Shown here: piece by piece, positions 8,453-15,800 of the stretch
Position numbering within the stretch: the first letter of the stretch is position 1
How the letters are laid out: each line of letters starts with the position of its first letter
Assembly (NCBI GenBank): GCA_023128855.1
Contig: JAGMDE010000023.1
Location: 1 to 20,732 of the forward strand
Origin: Thermoplasmatales archaeon
Lineage (GTDB): Archaea > Thermoplasmatota > E2 > DHVEG-1
DNA: 20,732 bases
Direction: 5' to 3'
The notes under the pieces: generated by a model
What the model was told of the DNA's origin: nothing
The model's database searches: none
The model's input: the letters and a program-made list of their open reading frames with translations, nothing else
Program-made: the position numbers and the translations under genes

Positions 8453-10081
8453 TTAATTATAAACTACCCTTTGTAACTTTGGTTGACTGACATCCTTTTT
8501 ATTTTCAACTTTTTTCTGATAATTTTTTGCAATGATTCTTGCGATGCCTGTTAAAAATCTCTGCTTAATATTTGGTTCTCCAAAAATATCATAAACCTTA
8601 TCACGAAGATCTGCAATTTCACCTGCTACTTTGTCATTTGGAGCATATTTAACGCCGATATCATACAATGGGTAACACATTTTACAGTTTGCTGCATAAA
8701 CATCAGCACGAGCTTTCTGAATTAATATATCTGAATCTTGGAAACGTAAATAACCCGTTAGATTTTTTTGAATAAAGCGAAAAACTGAAGGCCCCAGATC
8801 TTCATAATCCTTTTTGAAACAATACATTTGTAGTTTTTTTACCGTATTTGCATCCATATGTTTATGTTTAAAGGCAAGAGCAAACCCATCGATTTTATGC
8901 AGCGGGATGTCCTTTAAGATTCGCCCTTCTTTATCTAAGCATTCATAAAGAGGTGTTCCTGGTGCAGGGGTATAAATTAAGAACTGAGAAAGAGTTGGAT
9001 CCAACGAAAGATGATACTTCAGATCCTTCTTTACTAGCTCTTTGGTATGATGCTCAAGGCCGATTATCATTGATATGAGTGTATTGATGCCTACATCATG
9101 TAGTGATTTGACAGTTTTTTTCATATCAATGTTTTCCATCTTATGATAGGATGATATATCGATATTCTTCCCATCTAACTCTTTCTTAATATCTTCCTTA
9201 CGTTCTCTAATTTCTTGAGAACTTTTTGCTTCTATACCAATCCAAAGTGTCTCCATCCCCATCTCAGCCAGAAAAACCGGATCATACATGTTTATGGATT
9301 TGATCGACGAAAAACCAGCCATTCTAACAGGTTTTTTTATCTCTTTACGAGTATATTCTGCCAACTCAAGAACGCGTTTTTTATATAATAGGAAATCCTC
9401 TTCTATTATACCTACTAGACGTGTATTTAACTTTGCATCTATTTTTAGAATTGCATTCCAAATATCCTCTCCGGTCTTCAAAAGAGGAATGTGTTTACGA
9501 TTGTAGAAGTGAGAGGTAATACAGAAATCACAGCCATTTGGGCAGCCAAGACCTGCTAAGATAATTGATCCTTGATTTATTGTGACATTCATGATTTTTT
9601 TGTATTCGGGAATAATTGGGTGCTCTCTTACAGCGTTGATATCTTCATTTAACAATCTTCTCATGAAAGTTACGCCCTCTTCACGACATACGTAATCTGC
9701 TAATTCATCAGCACCTGGAACTGTAGTACCATATCCGCCTAAAATTAGTTTTGAATTAGAGGCATACTTGCGAACGAGTTCACACATACTTTCCATTTTT
9801 TTATGTGTACAAATAACGTATGATATTCCAATATAGTCATAGTTTTTCTTGAGTTCCTTGATAAATTCTTTTTCAGAAGGATAATTAAGCACAACAGTTT
9901 TTGGCTTTATGTTTAAAGCGATATATTCTAATCCAAAACCGCCGGAATAAGTACGCATACTGAACAAACCTTGAGCTAAAGTAACTTGACCATGAAATAA
10001 TTCAGGTTGAGTTTGAAATGTACAATCTTCGGAATCGACGTAAAAAGGTCTCATCACTGTAGTAAGTAAGATTTTTGTCAT
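8453..10081 (-). CDS. B12-binding domain radical SAM protein of unknown substrate
   Basis: The 542-aa product starts at an ATG preceded by GGGGGAG, a good ribosome-binding site. The N-terminal ~150 residues resemble a cobalamin-binding Rossmann domain (YDYIGISYVICTH near 81-93, LILGGYGTTVPG near 112-123). The radical SAM motif is CxxxCxxC with C180, C184 and C187 in GCPNGCDFC, followed by a TIM-barrel-like region and a helical C-terminal part. Such enzymes use a [4Fe-4S] cluster and SAM, often with B12, for methylations or carbon-skeleton chemistry at unreactive carbons. The substrate cannot be read from the sequence. The neighbouring upstream gene encodes a membrane methyltransferase-like protein, 41 bp away on the same strand, so a shared role in membrane lipid or prenyl-compound modification is possible but unproven. 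Confidence 0.85.
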   Translation of the reverse strand: MTKILLTTVMRPFYVDSEDCTFQTQPELFHGQVTLAQGLFSMRTYSGGFGLEYIALNIKPKTVVLNYPSEKEFIKELKKNYDYIGISYVICTHKKMESMCELVRKYASNSKLILGGYGTTVPGADELADYVCREEGVTFMRRLLNEDINAVREHPIIPEYKKIMNVTINQGSIILAGLGCPNGCDFCITSHFYNRKHIPLLKTGEDIWNAILKIDAKLNTRLVGIIEEDFLLYKKRVLELAEYTRKEIKKPVRMAGFSSIKSINMYDPVFLAEMGMETLWIGIEAKSSQEIRERKEDIKKELDGKNIDISSYHKMENIDMKKTVKSLHDVGINTLISMIIGLEHHTKELVKKDLKYHLSLDPTLSQFLIYTPAPGTPLYECLDKEGRILKDIPLHKIDGFALAFKHKHMDANTVKKLQMYCFKKDYEDLGPSVFRFIQKNLTGYLRFQDSDILIQKARADVYAANCKMCYPLYDIGVKYAPNDKVAGEIADLRDKVYDIFGEPNIKQRFLTGIARIIAKNYQKKVENKKDVSQPKLQRVVYN

Positions 10082-10122
10082 AACTCCCCCATTTATTTTT
10101 ATTTATAGTTATTTACTAAGGT

Positions 10123-10629
10123 TTAAAATATCTTTGGAATTAATCTCCAAGGAACCTTTTTCATATATTTCTTATACTCTTCCCCGTACTGTTTTTTTAG
10201 AAGTTTTTCTTCATCAAAAATACTCCATATCATAATTGGAACTGCAATTAATGCAATTAATAGAGTTGCCCACGAACAAAAAAATAATGCAAGCCCAAAT
10301 CCAACGATAAGCAGTGAGGTGTAATGAGGATGTCTTATATATTGAAATATTCCGTCTGTTACCAGCTGTCCTTTGTATGTTTTTTGCCAATAAAATTCCC
10401 ATTTAAAGTACACAAGAGCGCCGAGGAAAAAAATTACAAAACCTAAACTAACACTGAAAACAAAATCTATTGAAAGTTTCCAAACCTCAAATGCCGCTAC
10501 TATTGGCCCTATCATTATAATTAAAAGTAGCGGAGCATAGTGAGCAATAAATAACGCCCTTAACTCTTTAGGGGGTTTGTAATTCAAAAACATATTTGAA
10601 GATTTTTTAAAGGACTTTGATGCCGCCAT
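10123..10629 (-). CDS. ICMT/phospholipid-methyltransferase-family membrane protein
   Basis: The 168-aa product has about four hydrophobic segments (near 28-48, 55-75, 105-117, 120-137) and the family signature in the second half: RHPHY at 99-103, an E-E pair at 140-141, YGEEYKKY at 148-155 and a final PWRLIP. These are the SAM- and substrate-binding parts of the isoprenylcysteine carboxyl methyltransferase/PEMT superfamily. In archaea most members have unknown substrates; lipids, isoprenoids or small thiols are candidates. Its start overlaps the end of the upstream KaiC-like gene by 23 bp and no ribosome-binding site is visible, which suggests translational coupling. A later Met at residue 13 is an alternative start. 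Confidence 0.8.
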   Translation of the reverse strand: MAASKSFKKSSNMFLNYKPPKELRALFIAHYAPLLLIIMIGPIVAAFEVWKLSIDFVFSVSLGFVIFFLGALVYFKWEFYWQKTYKGQLVTDGIFQYIRHPHYTSLLIVGFGLALFFCSWATLLIALIAVPIMIWSIFDEEKLLKKQYGEEYKKYMKKVPWRLIPKIF

Positions 10630-11329
10630 GGTCTATTATAAAATCACGTGGTTTAAGTGTATGTTTCGTGTTTCTCATTTTTATAACTGCAACTTTTCTT
10701 CTATCCATTGTTGGGTCCAAAGCAAGAGTTATTACTCCATCTGCTAAAAATTCTGAAATACCATCTCTTGAAAGAAGAGATGAACCGACCGGTAGTTCTG
10801 ATGTAATAATTGAAGTAGTATTTGCTGATTCTAATGTAGACAATATATAACGAAGGTGCAATCTTCTTGTTGGTAGTGATACATCTTCCGGGAAACCTTC
10901 AAAATTGATCATGCTAGTATCGACATTTTCATTTTCAGAAGGTTTCATAACTATTGGCATTTCAGATAGTGGAGTGATTGAATCTAAAACAATTCTATCA
11001 TATTCACCTGACATAATTTCATTCGTCATTGATTCGTAAACAAATTTTTTTGTGATATTCAAATACAGAAATTTCATAAGATTTTGTTCTATTGCTGGTT
11101 GAAAATCAAATCCTAACTGTTTTGCTTGGACAAGTAGCCCTTCTACTTTTTTATCCAAAGTTAGAAAGAGACATTTTTCGCCTTTTTTTACTCCATCGTA
11201 TACAAACTGAAAACAAAATATACTTTTACCACCACCTGGAGGACCTGAAATAAGAGTGGTTGAATTTTTTGGTAACCCTCCGTTAATTATAGAATCGAGT
11301 CCTTCAACTCCTGTTGATACTCTTTCCAT
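10607..11329 (-). CDS. KaiC-like RecA-superfamily ATPase lacking the usual E-E pair
   Basis: I choose the ATG at 11329 (240 aa) because GGAGAGG lies just upstream; a longer frame reaching 11392 adds 21 unlikely residues. The protein is one KaiC domain: the N-terminal STGVEGLDSIINGGLP segment, Walker A GPPGGGKS (29-36) and Walker B IVLDS with Asp116. Where KaiC proteins normally carry a catalytic Glu pair after the second strand (F-E-E), this one reads LTLDKKVEG (56-64), so hydrolysis may be weak or absent. A threonine-serine-rich loop follows near 190. Single-domain archaeal KaiC homologues, such as ArlH, often act as nucleotide-dependent switches. The partner is unknown; a second KaiC gene lies 420 bp upstream on the same strand. 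Confidence 0.85.
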   Translation of the reverse strand: MERVSTGVEGLDSIINGGLPKNSTTLISGPPGGGKSIFCFQFVYDGVKKGEKCLFLTLDKKVEGLLVQAKQLGFDFQPAIEQNLMKFLYLNITKKFVYESMTNEIMSGEYDRIVLDSITPLSEMPIVMKPSENENVDTSMINFEGFPEDVSLPTRRLHLRYILSTLESANTTSIITSELPVGSSLLSRDGISEFLADGVITLALDPTMDRRKVAVIKMRNTKHTLKPRDFIIDHGGIKVL

Positions 11330-11519
11330 TTTTTCCTCTCCATAAGAATTCATATCAGTGATCCCAGTCATCGATATAATATGCAATTGCACGTATATTA
11401 TTTTATCCTTTCATCAAAAGATATTGCTAAAATTTTTTAATAGGAGCTATTTATATAGAAATATTTATATAGTTAGCAAAATAAAATTAATATTGGATAT
11501 AAAACAAGCGGGTAATCAA
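11330..11519. promoter_or_regulatory. divergent promoter region between the KaiC-like gene and the 75-aa gene
   Basis: For the plus-strand gene, the direct repeat ATTTATATAG occurs at 11449-11458 and 11463-11472, giving two candidate TATA boxes 14 bp apart; the downstream one predicts a start near 11493. For the minus-strand gene, TATA-like stretches occur around 11375-11405. No other feature is seen in these 190 bases. Confidence 0.45.
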
Positions 11520-11747
11520 ATGACACAAAAAAACGTTAACATCTGGATCTGGCTTCAAAACAGTAGACTAACCAAAGCTATATCAAGCCCAGATGATGGA
11601 ACGTTAAAGATATACGATGAAAACGACAGATTAATTCTAAAAAGAACAGGTTTAAACAAACTCCAGGTTAAACAGATAGAAAACACGATTATAAAATACG
11701 GAGCAAAAAGACTCGATAAACACGCAGAGCCATTCAAATTTCTATAA
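11520..11747 (+). CDS. small conserved-looking protein of unknown function (75 aa)
   Basis: The ATG at 11520 begins a 75-aa frame (MTQKNVNIWIWLQNSRLTKA...); an upstream in-frame extension to 11358 is AT-rich junk without a ribosome-binding site. The product is soluble, mixed alpha/beta and basic, without a signal peptide or cysteines. The two promoter-like TATA boxes upstream and the clean codon use support a real gene. It ends 3 bp before the stop of the convergent KaiC-like gene, so it sits alone on the plus strand between two minus-strand KaiC genes. I do not recognise the family. A small regulator or partner of the KaiC proteins is a guess from position only. Confidence 0.65.
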   Translation: MTQKNVNIWIWLQNSRLTKAISSPDDGTLKIYDENDRLILKRTGLNKLQVKQIENTIIKYGAKRLDKHAEPFKFL

Positions 11748-11750
11748 TTT

Positions 11751-12554
11751 TTAAGAATCTAAAACAATTTTTTTATCAGGGTGTACTTTAATTCCTTTAT
11801 CTGTAATAGACATTAAAACTATCTTCTTTTGATGCTTACCATATCTCATTTTTAAAACTTCAATGGCATTTTCTCTAACATCTTTCTTTTGAATATTATA
11901 AAGAACTATAATTCCATCCGCTAAAAACTCCTCAATCCCAGTTTCACTATATCTAGTTGGCATAGGATCTGTTTCAGTTATTAAAAAAGAGGTTGACCCA
12001 GTTTCTTCAAAAAAACTAAACAATTGTTGAAGATAAACTCGGTAATTTTTATCTTTAGTGACAGAAGCAGCAATTATTGCAGTTAGTGAATCTACCGCAA
12101 TAACATCTGGATGAAAATCCTTTGGTATAACAAGCGGTTTTATCTTATAGGACAACTCTGTAGCTGAACCAGAACCACCAATTGATCCAAATTTCATCCT
12201 TAGAATATCAAGAGGGTTAATTTTTTGAATTAAAAAATCTCCACTTTCAACATATTTTTTCACATCCCATCCAAACCGTTCCATACTTTGTACAACGCGC
12301 TCTTTATTTTCCTCAAAGCTAACATACATACATTTTTTTCCTTTTGAAACTGCATTATAACATATATTTCTGCAAAGAATGCTTTTCCCAGTTCCTGGTC
12401 CTCCTGCTACTAAAACAGAACTACCTGATGGTATACCTCCATCCATAAACAATTCGTCAAAACCACTTATTCCTGTTTTTAGTACAGTTTCTTTTTTAAT
12501 CTTAACAGCATCTTCGGCTTTTTCCATTTTAAACTCGCTCTCTTGCATTGTCAT
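11751..12554 (-). CDS. KaiC-like RecA-superfamily ATPase with intact catalytic motifs
   Basis: The 267-aa product carries a single KaiC domain: KTGISGFDELFMDGGIP (26-42), Walker A GGPGTGKS (51-58), the catalytic-type E81-E82 pair in YVSFEEN, and Walker B VIAVDS with Asp155. The motif set is complete, unlike its paralogue at 10607-11329. The start is uncertain: the ATG at 12554 has no clear ribosome-binding site, and Met10 (MEKAED) is a good alternative. The long linker GSIGGSGSATE (123-133) is unusual. The next gene upstream on this strand, 119 bp away, encodes a pilin-like protein, so by analogy with ArlH this ATPase might serve a surface or signalling apparatus, but no archaellum or pilus motor gene is present here. 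Confidence 0.87.
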   Translation of the reverse strand: MTMQESEFKMEKAEDAVKIKKETVLKTGISGFDELFMDGGIPSGSSVLVAGGPGTGKSILCRNICYNAVSKGKKCMYVSFEENKERVVQSMERFGWDVKKYVESGDFLIQKINPLDILRMKFGSIGGSGSATELSYKIKPLVIPKDFHPDVIAVDSLTAIIAASVTKDKNYRVYLQQLFSFFEETGSTSFLITETDPMPTRYSETGIEEFLADGIIVLYNIQKKDVRENAIEVLKMRYGKHQKKIVLMSITDKGIKVHPDKKIVLDS

Positions 12555-12673
12555 AGTTATTTAATTTGATATAGGTTATCTAAATCAAAACCTTCCTTAT
12601 TATCCTATCCTATATCTTAGTATAAGTTATATATCCGGGTTAATAAAAAACTTTCTTTTGTTTTTAACTAATT
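12555..12673 (-). promoter_or_regulatory. upstream region of the second KaiC-like gene
   Basis: On the minus strand a TATA-like GATATATAAC occurs near 12625-12640, about 75 bp before the start codon, followed by a short ATAGG/ATAGGATA repeat. This suggests its own promoter and a leader of roughly 45 nt rather than full dependence on the pilin-like gene. Confidence 0.35.
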
Positions 12674-13570
12674 TTAGGATATAGCGTAACCAGGGCCAAC
12701 CTGAACTCCAATTTCTGCAATGGTAAGCTCTAGATTAATACTATGCATACTTGGAGTTATTTCTATTCTATTTGGAGTTGTAGCGACATCGATATAATCA
12801 TTATCTACATATTCCCACAATATTCCTCTTGATTCATTTACAAGAGCTTCATGCCATGCATCAATGTGATCCGTGTATATATGAATAAAAACTGCATTTC
12901 CTGAATGCGTGTAATGTTTAGTATAGTTAGTATAAACATAACAATCTTGTGAGCCACCATAGGATTTTCTTCCGGAAACTCCATTAAATAAAGGAATAAA
13001 ATAATTTATTTTGATATAGCCAAGATCACTACGATTTTCTACATCAATACCAGGATGAATTCTCATTACCTCATCATCTGACTGCTGTAAAATTATTCCC
13101 CCGCCCTCGAGTATATAATCTTGCGAAGGATAATAAAAGTTAGTTGCACTATATTTAAGTGAAGTTAAAGGTATCCCCGTTGGAAAATCAGCTGGCGCAG
13201 GTTGAATATTTATCTTATAATCTCCAGCATCATCCTTGTCTATTAAATCAACTTGACCGTAGGATCTTGCAGATATTAAATATGGTAATTCTTTGCTCCC
13301 CATTGTTATTGGGGATGACATAGGAGTGTAGGTTATAGGTTCACCTGTATCCATAGCACCCATCATGGATTGGATTTCTATTACAGATTTTAATTGTGAA
13401 AATTGATTCGCTACTTCATCCATATGATCTGATTCTTTTTGTTCCATAATTTCAGGCACATAGGTTAATTGAATTATGGAGAGTACAATTGCCACAAGAG
13501 CAATAAGCAAAATTGCTTCTAATACTCCTGCTAACGCATAATTATTATTTTGTAATATTTTTAACTTCAT
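12674..13570 (-). CDS. pilin-like exported protein with one N-terminal membrane helix
   Basis: The 298-aa protein has a short basic N-terminus (MKLKILQNNN), a hydrophobic segment at about 12-35 (ALAGVLEAILLIALVAIVLS) and a long polar, beta-rich remainder. That shape matches archaeal type IV pilin-like and related proteins, in which the helix follows a short leader. The leader lacks a textbook class III peptidase site, so processing is uncertain. After the helix comes an amphipathic stretch (about 40-75) and then an all-beta domain rich in Y, D and S. GGTGA lies 10 nt before the ATG, and a TATA-like TATATTAAA on the minus strand lies near 13600. Two KaiC-like genes follow on the same strand. 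It could be a minor pilin or a membrane-tethered sensor; I cannot decide. Confidence 0.7.
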   Translation of the reverse strand: MKLKILQNNNYALAGVLEAILLIALVAIVLSIIQLTYVPEIMEQKESDHMDEVANQFSQLKSVIEIQSMMGAMDTGEPITYTPMSSPITMGSKELPYLISARSYGQVDLIDKDDAGDYKINIQPAPADFPTGIPLTSLKYSATNFYYPSQDYILEGGGIILQQSDDEVMRIHPGIDVENRSDLGYIKINYFIPLFNGVSGRKSYGGSQDCYVYTNYTKHYTHSGNAVFIHIYTDHIDAWHEALVNESRGILWEYVDNDYIDVATTPNRIEITPSMHSINLELTIAEIGVQVGPGYAIS

Positions 13571-13711
13571 CTCTCCATCTTCACCCTATAACGTTTAATA
13601 TACAATTACTAGAACTTATAGTTTTCTTATTATTATGCCATATTGTAAAAACTACAAATAATTTAAAGAAGGATAATTGATACACCTTTGTCCTTTGAGG
13701 AGGCAAATTTA
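13571..13711. promoter_or_regulatory. divergent promoter region between pilin-like gene and leuC
   Basis: Toward leuC there is an AT-rich TATA-like stretch (AAATAATTTAAAG, about 13654-13666) about 50 bp before the start codon, and a strong GAGGAGG (13697-13703). Toward the pilin-like gene, a TATA-like TATATTAAA complement lies about 30 bp from its start. No leader peptide or riboswitch is evident. Confidence 0.4.
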
Positions 13712-14974
13712 ATGGGTAAAACATTTGTTGAAAAACTACTAGCAAAATATGTAGGATTGGAGGAAGTTGTTCCAAGTCAAATCGTTACAGTTCACCCAGA
13801 TCATCTTTTAACTCATGATAATACTGCAGCTATTATTCAAAAGATTAAACCAGAACTTGAACAGTATGGTATTTATTCAGGATCTCTTTCAATCATTGCT
13901 CTTGACCATGTGATTCCTGCTGCTTCTGAAAAAACTGCGACGAACCATAAACTTATACGTGAGTTTGTCAAGAAATTTAAAATTGAAAACTTCTTTGACG
14001 TTGGAGCAGGAGTATGCCATCAACTTGTTGTTGAGAACGGACTTGCTCTGCCTGGAAAACTATTGTTAGGCAGTGATTCTCATACTTGCTCATATGGAGC
14101 AATCGGTGCTTTTTCATCAGGAATTGACAGAACTGAAGCAGCGTCACTTATGTTGACCGGTGAAACTTGGCTTAAGGTCCCAAATAGCATTAAAATGAAT
14201 CTAAATGGAAAACTTAAACCAGGAGTATATGCTAAAGATGTTGTATTGCATATTATTGGTGATATATCTGCATCTGGTGCAAATTATTGTTCTGTTGAGT
14301 TTCATGGTGATGTAGATCAATTCTCTGTTGAAGATAGATTTACTATTTCAAATATGGGCGTTGAGATGGGTGCAAAAAACGCTGTATTTTTAGTTGATGA
14401 AATCACTAAAAAATATCTTGCTTCAATTGGAATTAAAGAATCCTCCTATGATACAATTTACCCAGATTCTGACGCATCTTATTTCAAGGAATTGAGTTAT
14501 GAACTACCTGGCATTGTTCCAGTTATTGCCTGTCCGCATACAGTTGATAATGTAAAACCTGTTACAGAGCTTGCGGGTTTGGAAATTAACCAATGTCTTA
14601 TTGGAACTTGTACCAATGGTAGATTAAGTGATCTAAAAGTTGCTGCTGAAATATTAAACGGAAAGAAGATTAGTCCAAATGTAAGGTTATTGATTCTTCC
14701 AGCTTCGAAAGAAGTTCTTCAAAAAGCGTTAAAGGAAGGATTAATTGAAACTTTAATTGAGGCTGGAGGAACCTTACTTCCACCGGGCTGTGGCCCATGT
14801 CTTGGTGCTCATCAGGGAGCTCTTGCTCCTGGAGAGAAATGCTTGAGTACTGCTAATCGTAATTTCAAAGGTCGTATGGGCTGTAAAGAAGCTGAGATTT
14901 ATCTCGCAAGCCCTGCAACAGTTGCAGCATCTGCTATTTATGGAAAGGTAACTGATCCAAGAGAGGTGATTTAA
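13712..14974 (+). CDS. leuC: 3-isopropylmalate dehydratase large subunit (aconitase family)
   Basis: The ATG at 13712 lies 8 nt after GAGGAGG; an earlier in-frame TTG is rejected. The 420-aa length fits archaeal LeuC. It carries the family blocks GSDSHTCSYGAIGAF, LIGTCTNGRLSDL and PPGCGPCLGAHQG. Cys300, Cys360 and Cys363 are the expected [4Fe-4S] ligands. With the small subunit it would isomerise 2-isopropylmalate to 3-isopropylmalate in the cytoplasm, the second step of leucine synthesis. The same fold serves homoaconitase in methanogens, and the large subunit does not separate the two. The small-subunit loop (next gene) is not of the homoaconitase type I expect. No leuA or leuB is present in the window. 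Confidence 0.9.
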   Translation: MGKTFVEKLLAKYVGLEEVVPSQIVTVHPDHLLTHDNTAAIIQKIKPELEQYGIYSGSLSIIALDHVIPAASEKTATNHKLIREFVKKFKIENFFDVGAGVCHQLVVENGLALPGKLLLGSDSHTCSYGAIGAFSSGIDRTEAASLMLTGETWLKVPNSIKMNLNGKLKPGVYAKDVVLHIIGDISASGANYCSVEFHGDVDQFSVEDRFTISNMGVEMGAKNAVFLVDEITKKYLASIGIKESSYDTIYPDSDASYFKELSYELPGIVPVIACPHTVDNVKPVTELAGLEINQCLIGTCTNGRLSDLKVAAEILNGKKISPNVRLLILPASKEVLQKALKEGLIETLIEAGGTLLPPGCGPCLGAHQGALAPGEKCLSTANRNFKGRMGCKEAEIYLASPATVAASAIYGKVTDPREVI

Positions 14975-14976
14975 TA

Positions 14977-15459
14977 ATGAAAGTCTGGAAGTTTGGTGAT
15001 AATATAGATACTGATATGTTATTTCCTGGAAAATACGTTTATACTTGTAGCACTGCAGAAGAAGTTAAACCTCATCTTCTTGAGGATTTAGATCCATCTT
15101 TTGCTAAGACTGTAAAAGAAGGAGACATTATTATTGCTGGTAAAAACTTTGGATGCGGTAGTTCTCGTGAACAACCTGTTCTTGGTTTAAAAGCTGCAGG
15201 AGTTAAAGCTGTTATTGCTGAAAGTTTTGCTAGAATTTTTTATCGAGCATCTATCAATCAAGGTCTTATACTAATTGAATGTCTTGAGGCAGTTAAGGGT
15301 TATTCTGAAGGAGATGAAATTAAGCTTGATATTGATAGAGGAACAATAGTTGTAGGTGGTAAACAGTTTTCATTTCCAAAACTTCCTAAAGAAATTATAG
15401 CTATTAGAGATGCAGGTGGATTACTTCCGTATACTCGTGCAAAATTAAAAAACAAGTGA
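14977..15459 (+). CDS. leuD: 3-isopropylmalate dehydratase small subunit
   Basis: The gene starts 2 bp after leuC; GAGAGGTGAT, its ribosome-binding site, overlaps the leuC stop, so the pair is co-transcribed and probably translationally coupled. The 160-aa product has DNIDTDMLFPGKY near the N-terminus, FGCGSSREQP (about 53-62) and the AESFARIFYRASINQG segment, all typical of the swivel domain of aconitase-family small subunits. The substrate-recognition loop after PGK reads Y-V-Y-T; methanogen homoaconitase small subunits are reported to have Y-L-R-T here, so isopropylmalate is favoured. This is a judgement from memory of that loop, not an alignment. Confidence 0.88.
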   Translation: MKVWKFGDNIDTDMLFPGKYVYTCSTAEEVKPHLLEDLDPSFAKTVKEGDIIIAGKNFGCGSSREQPVLGLKAAGVKAVIAESFARIFYRASINQGLILIECLEAVKGYSEGDEIKLDIDRGTIVVGGKQFSFPKLPKEIIAIRDAGGLLPYTRAKLKNK

Positions 15460-15466
15460 TTAACTA

Positions 15467-15500
15467 ATTTTCTTTTGCACTCTATTTATATTTGTTTTTC
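15467..15500 (+). terminator. T-rich probable terminator after leuD
   Basis: Several T tracts (ATTTTCTTTT, TTTGTTTTTC) follow the leuD stop within 45 nt, which is the usual archaeal terminator form. They lack the CCTCTCTC head seen after the secreted-protein genes. Confidence 0.35.
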
Positions 15501-15709
15501 TATTTATATCCACATTTATTACATTTATTTTTATGCCAAATCACAGGAGTCCAATAATCAGCGCTTCCAGTAAGAAAAATTCGACGAAGAATATTGGCTT
15601 CTACTGTTTTAATAGTTGTATTTACATCTATACTTTTACAAGAGGGACATTGTAAACCTTTTTCCCTCCTCTCACTCTTAATATAATATATACTATTTGT
15701 TAATAGATT
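15500..15709 (-). pseudogene. small zinc-ribbon ORF without a start codon, probably frameshifted
   Basis: The minus-strand frame ending at TAG (15500-15502) encodes CPSCKSIDVN... (first Cys codon at 15647-15649) and ends CNKCGYK, giving two CxxC knuckles about 40 residues apart, as in small archaeal zinc-ribbon proteins. The frame is open back to a stop at 15710-15712, but it contains no ATG, GTG or TTG before the first Cys. A GAGAGGAGGG ribosome-binding site lies at about 15664-15673. An ATG overlaps the first Cys codon in another frame (ACAATGTCC) and stops after four codons. Reading ATGTGTCCC instead of ATGTCCC would give M-C-P-S-C and restore the gene, so a 2-bp loss of TG, real or from sequencing, is the simplest explanation. 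Use of a rare start codon is the alternative. Confidence 0.55.
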
Positions 15710-15735
15710 TTACTACAATAAAAAAAACCAAGTGA
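15688..15735. repeat. direct repeat, left copy (48 bp)
   Basis: It starts ATATACTATTTGTTAATAG and ends in an A tract plus CCAAGTGA. It matches 16114-16157 without substitutions; the only difference is 8 versus 5 A's in the tract. It lies upstream of the zinc-ribbon ORF and just before the small membrane-protein gene. Confidence 0.85.
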
Positions 15736-15800
15736 AAATTTATTTTAAGTTTATTTATACTCAACAAAGTTTTTATTATCAAAAAAACATACTAGATTGG

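Noticed and set aside
10762..10782. Hairpin with a perfect 8-bp stem CATCTCTT/AAGAGATG and 5-nt loop
   Set aside because: It lies in the coding sequence of the KaiC-like gene and encodes a conserved-looking SSLLSRDG segment; there is no T tract to make it a terminator.
11358..11519. Upstream extension of the 75-aa gene
   Set aside because: The added 54 residues are translated promoter DNA, including the TATA repeats.
13712..15459. Homoaconitase (lysine pathway) assignment for the dehydratase pair
   Set aside because: The expected Y-L-R-T loop is not present in the small subunit and no other gene of that pathway is nearby; isopropylmalate dehydratase is the simpler call.
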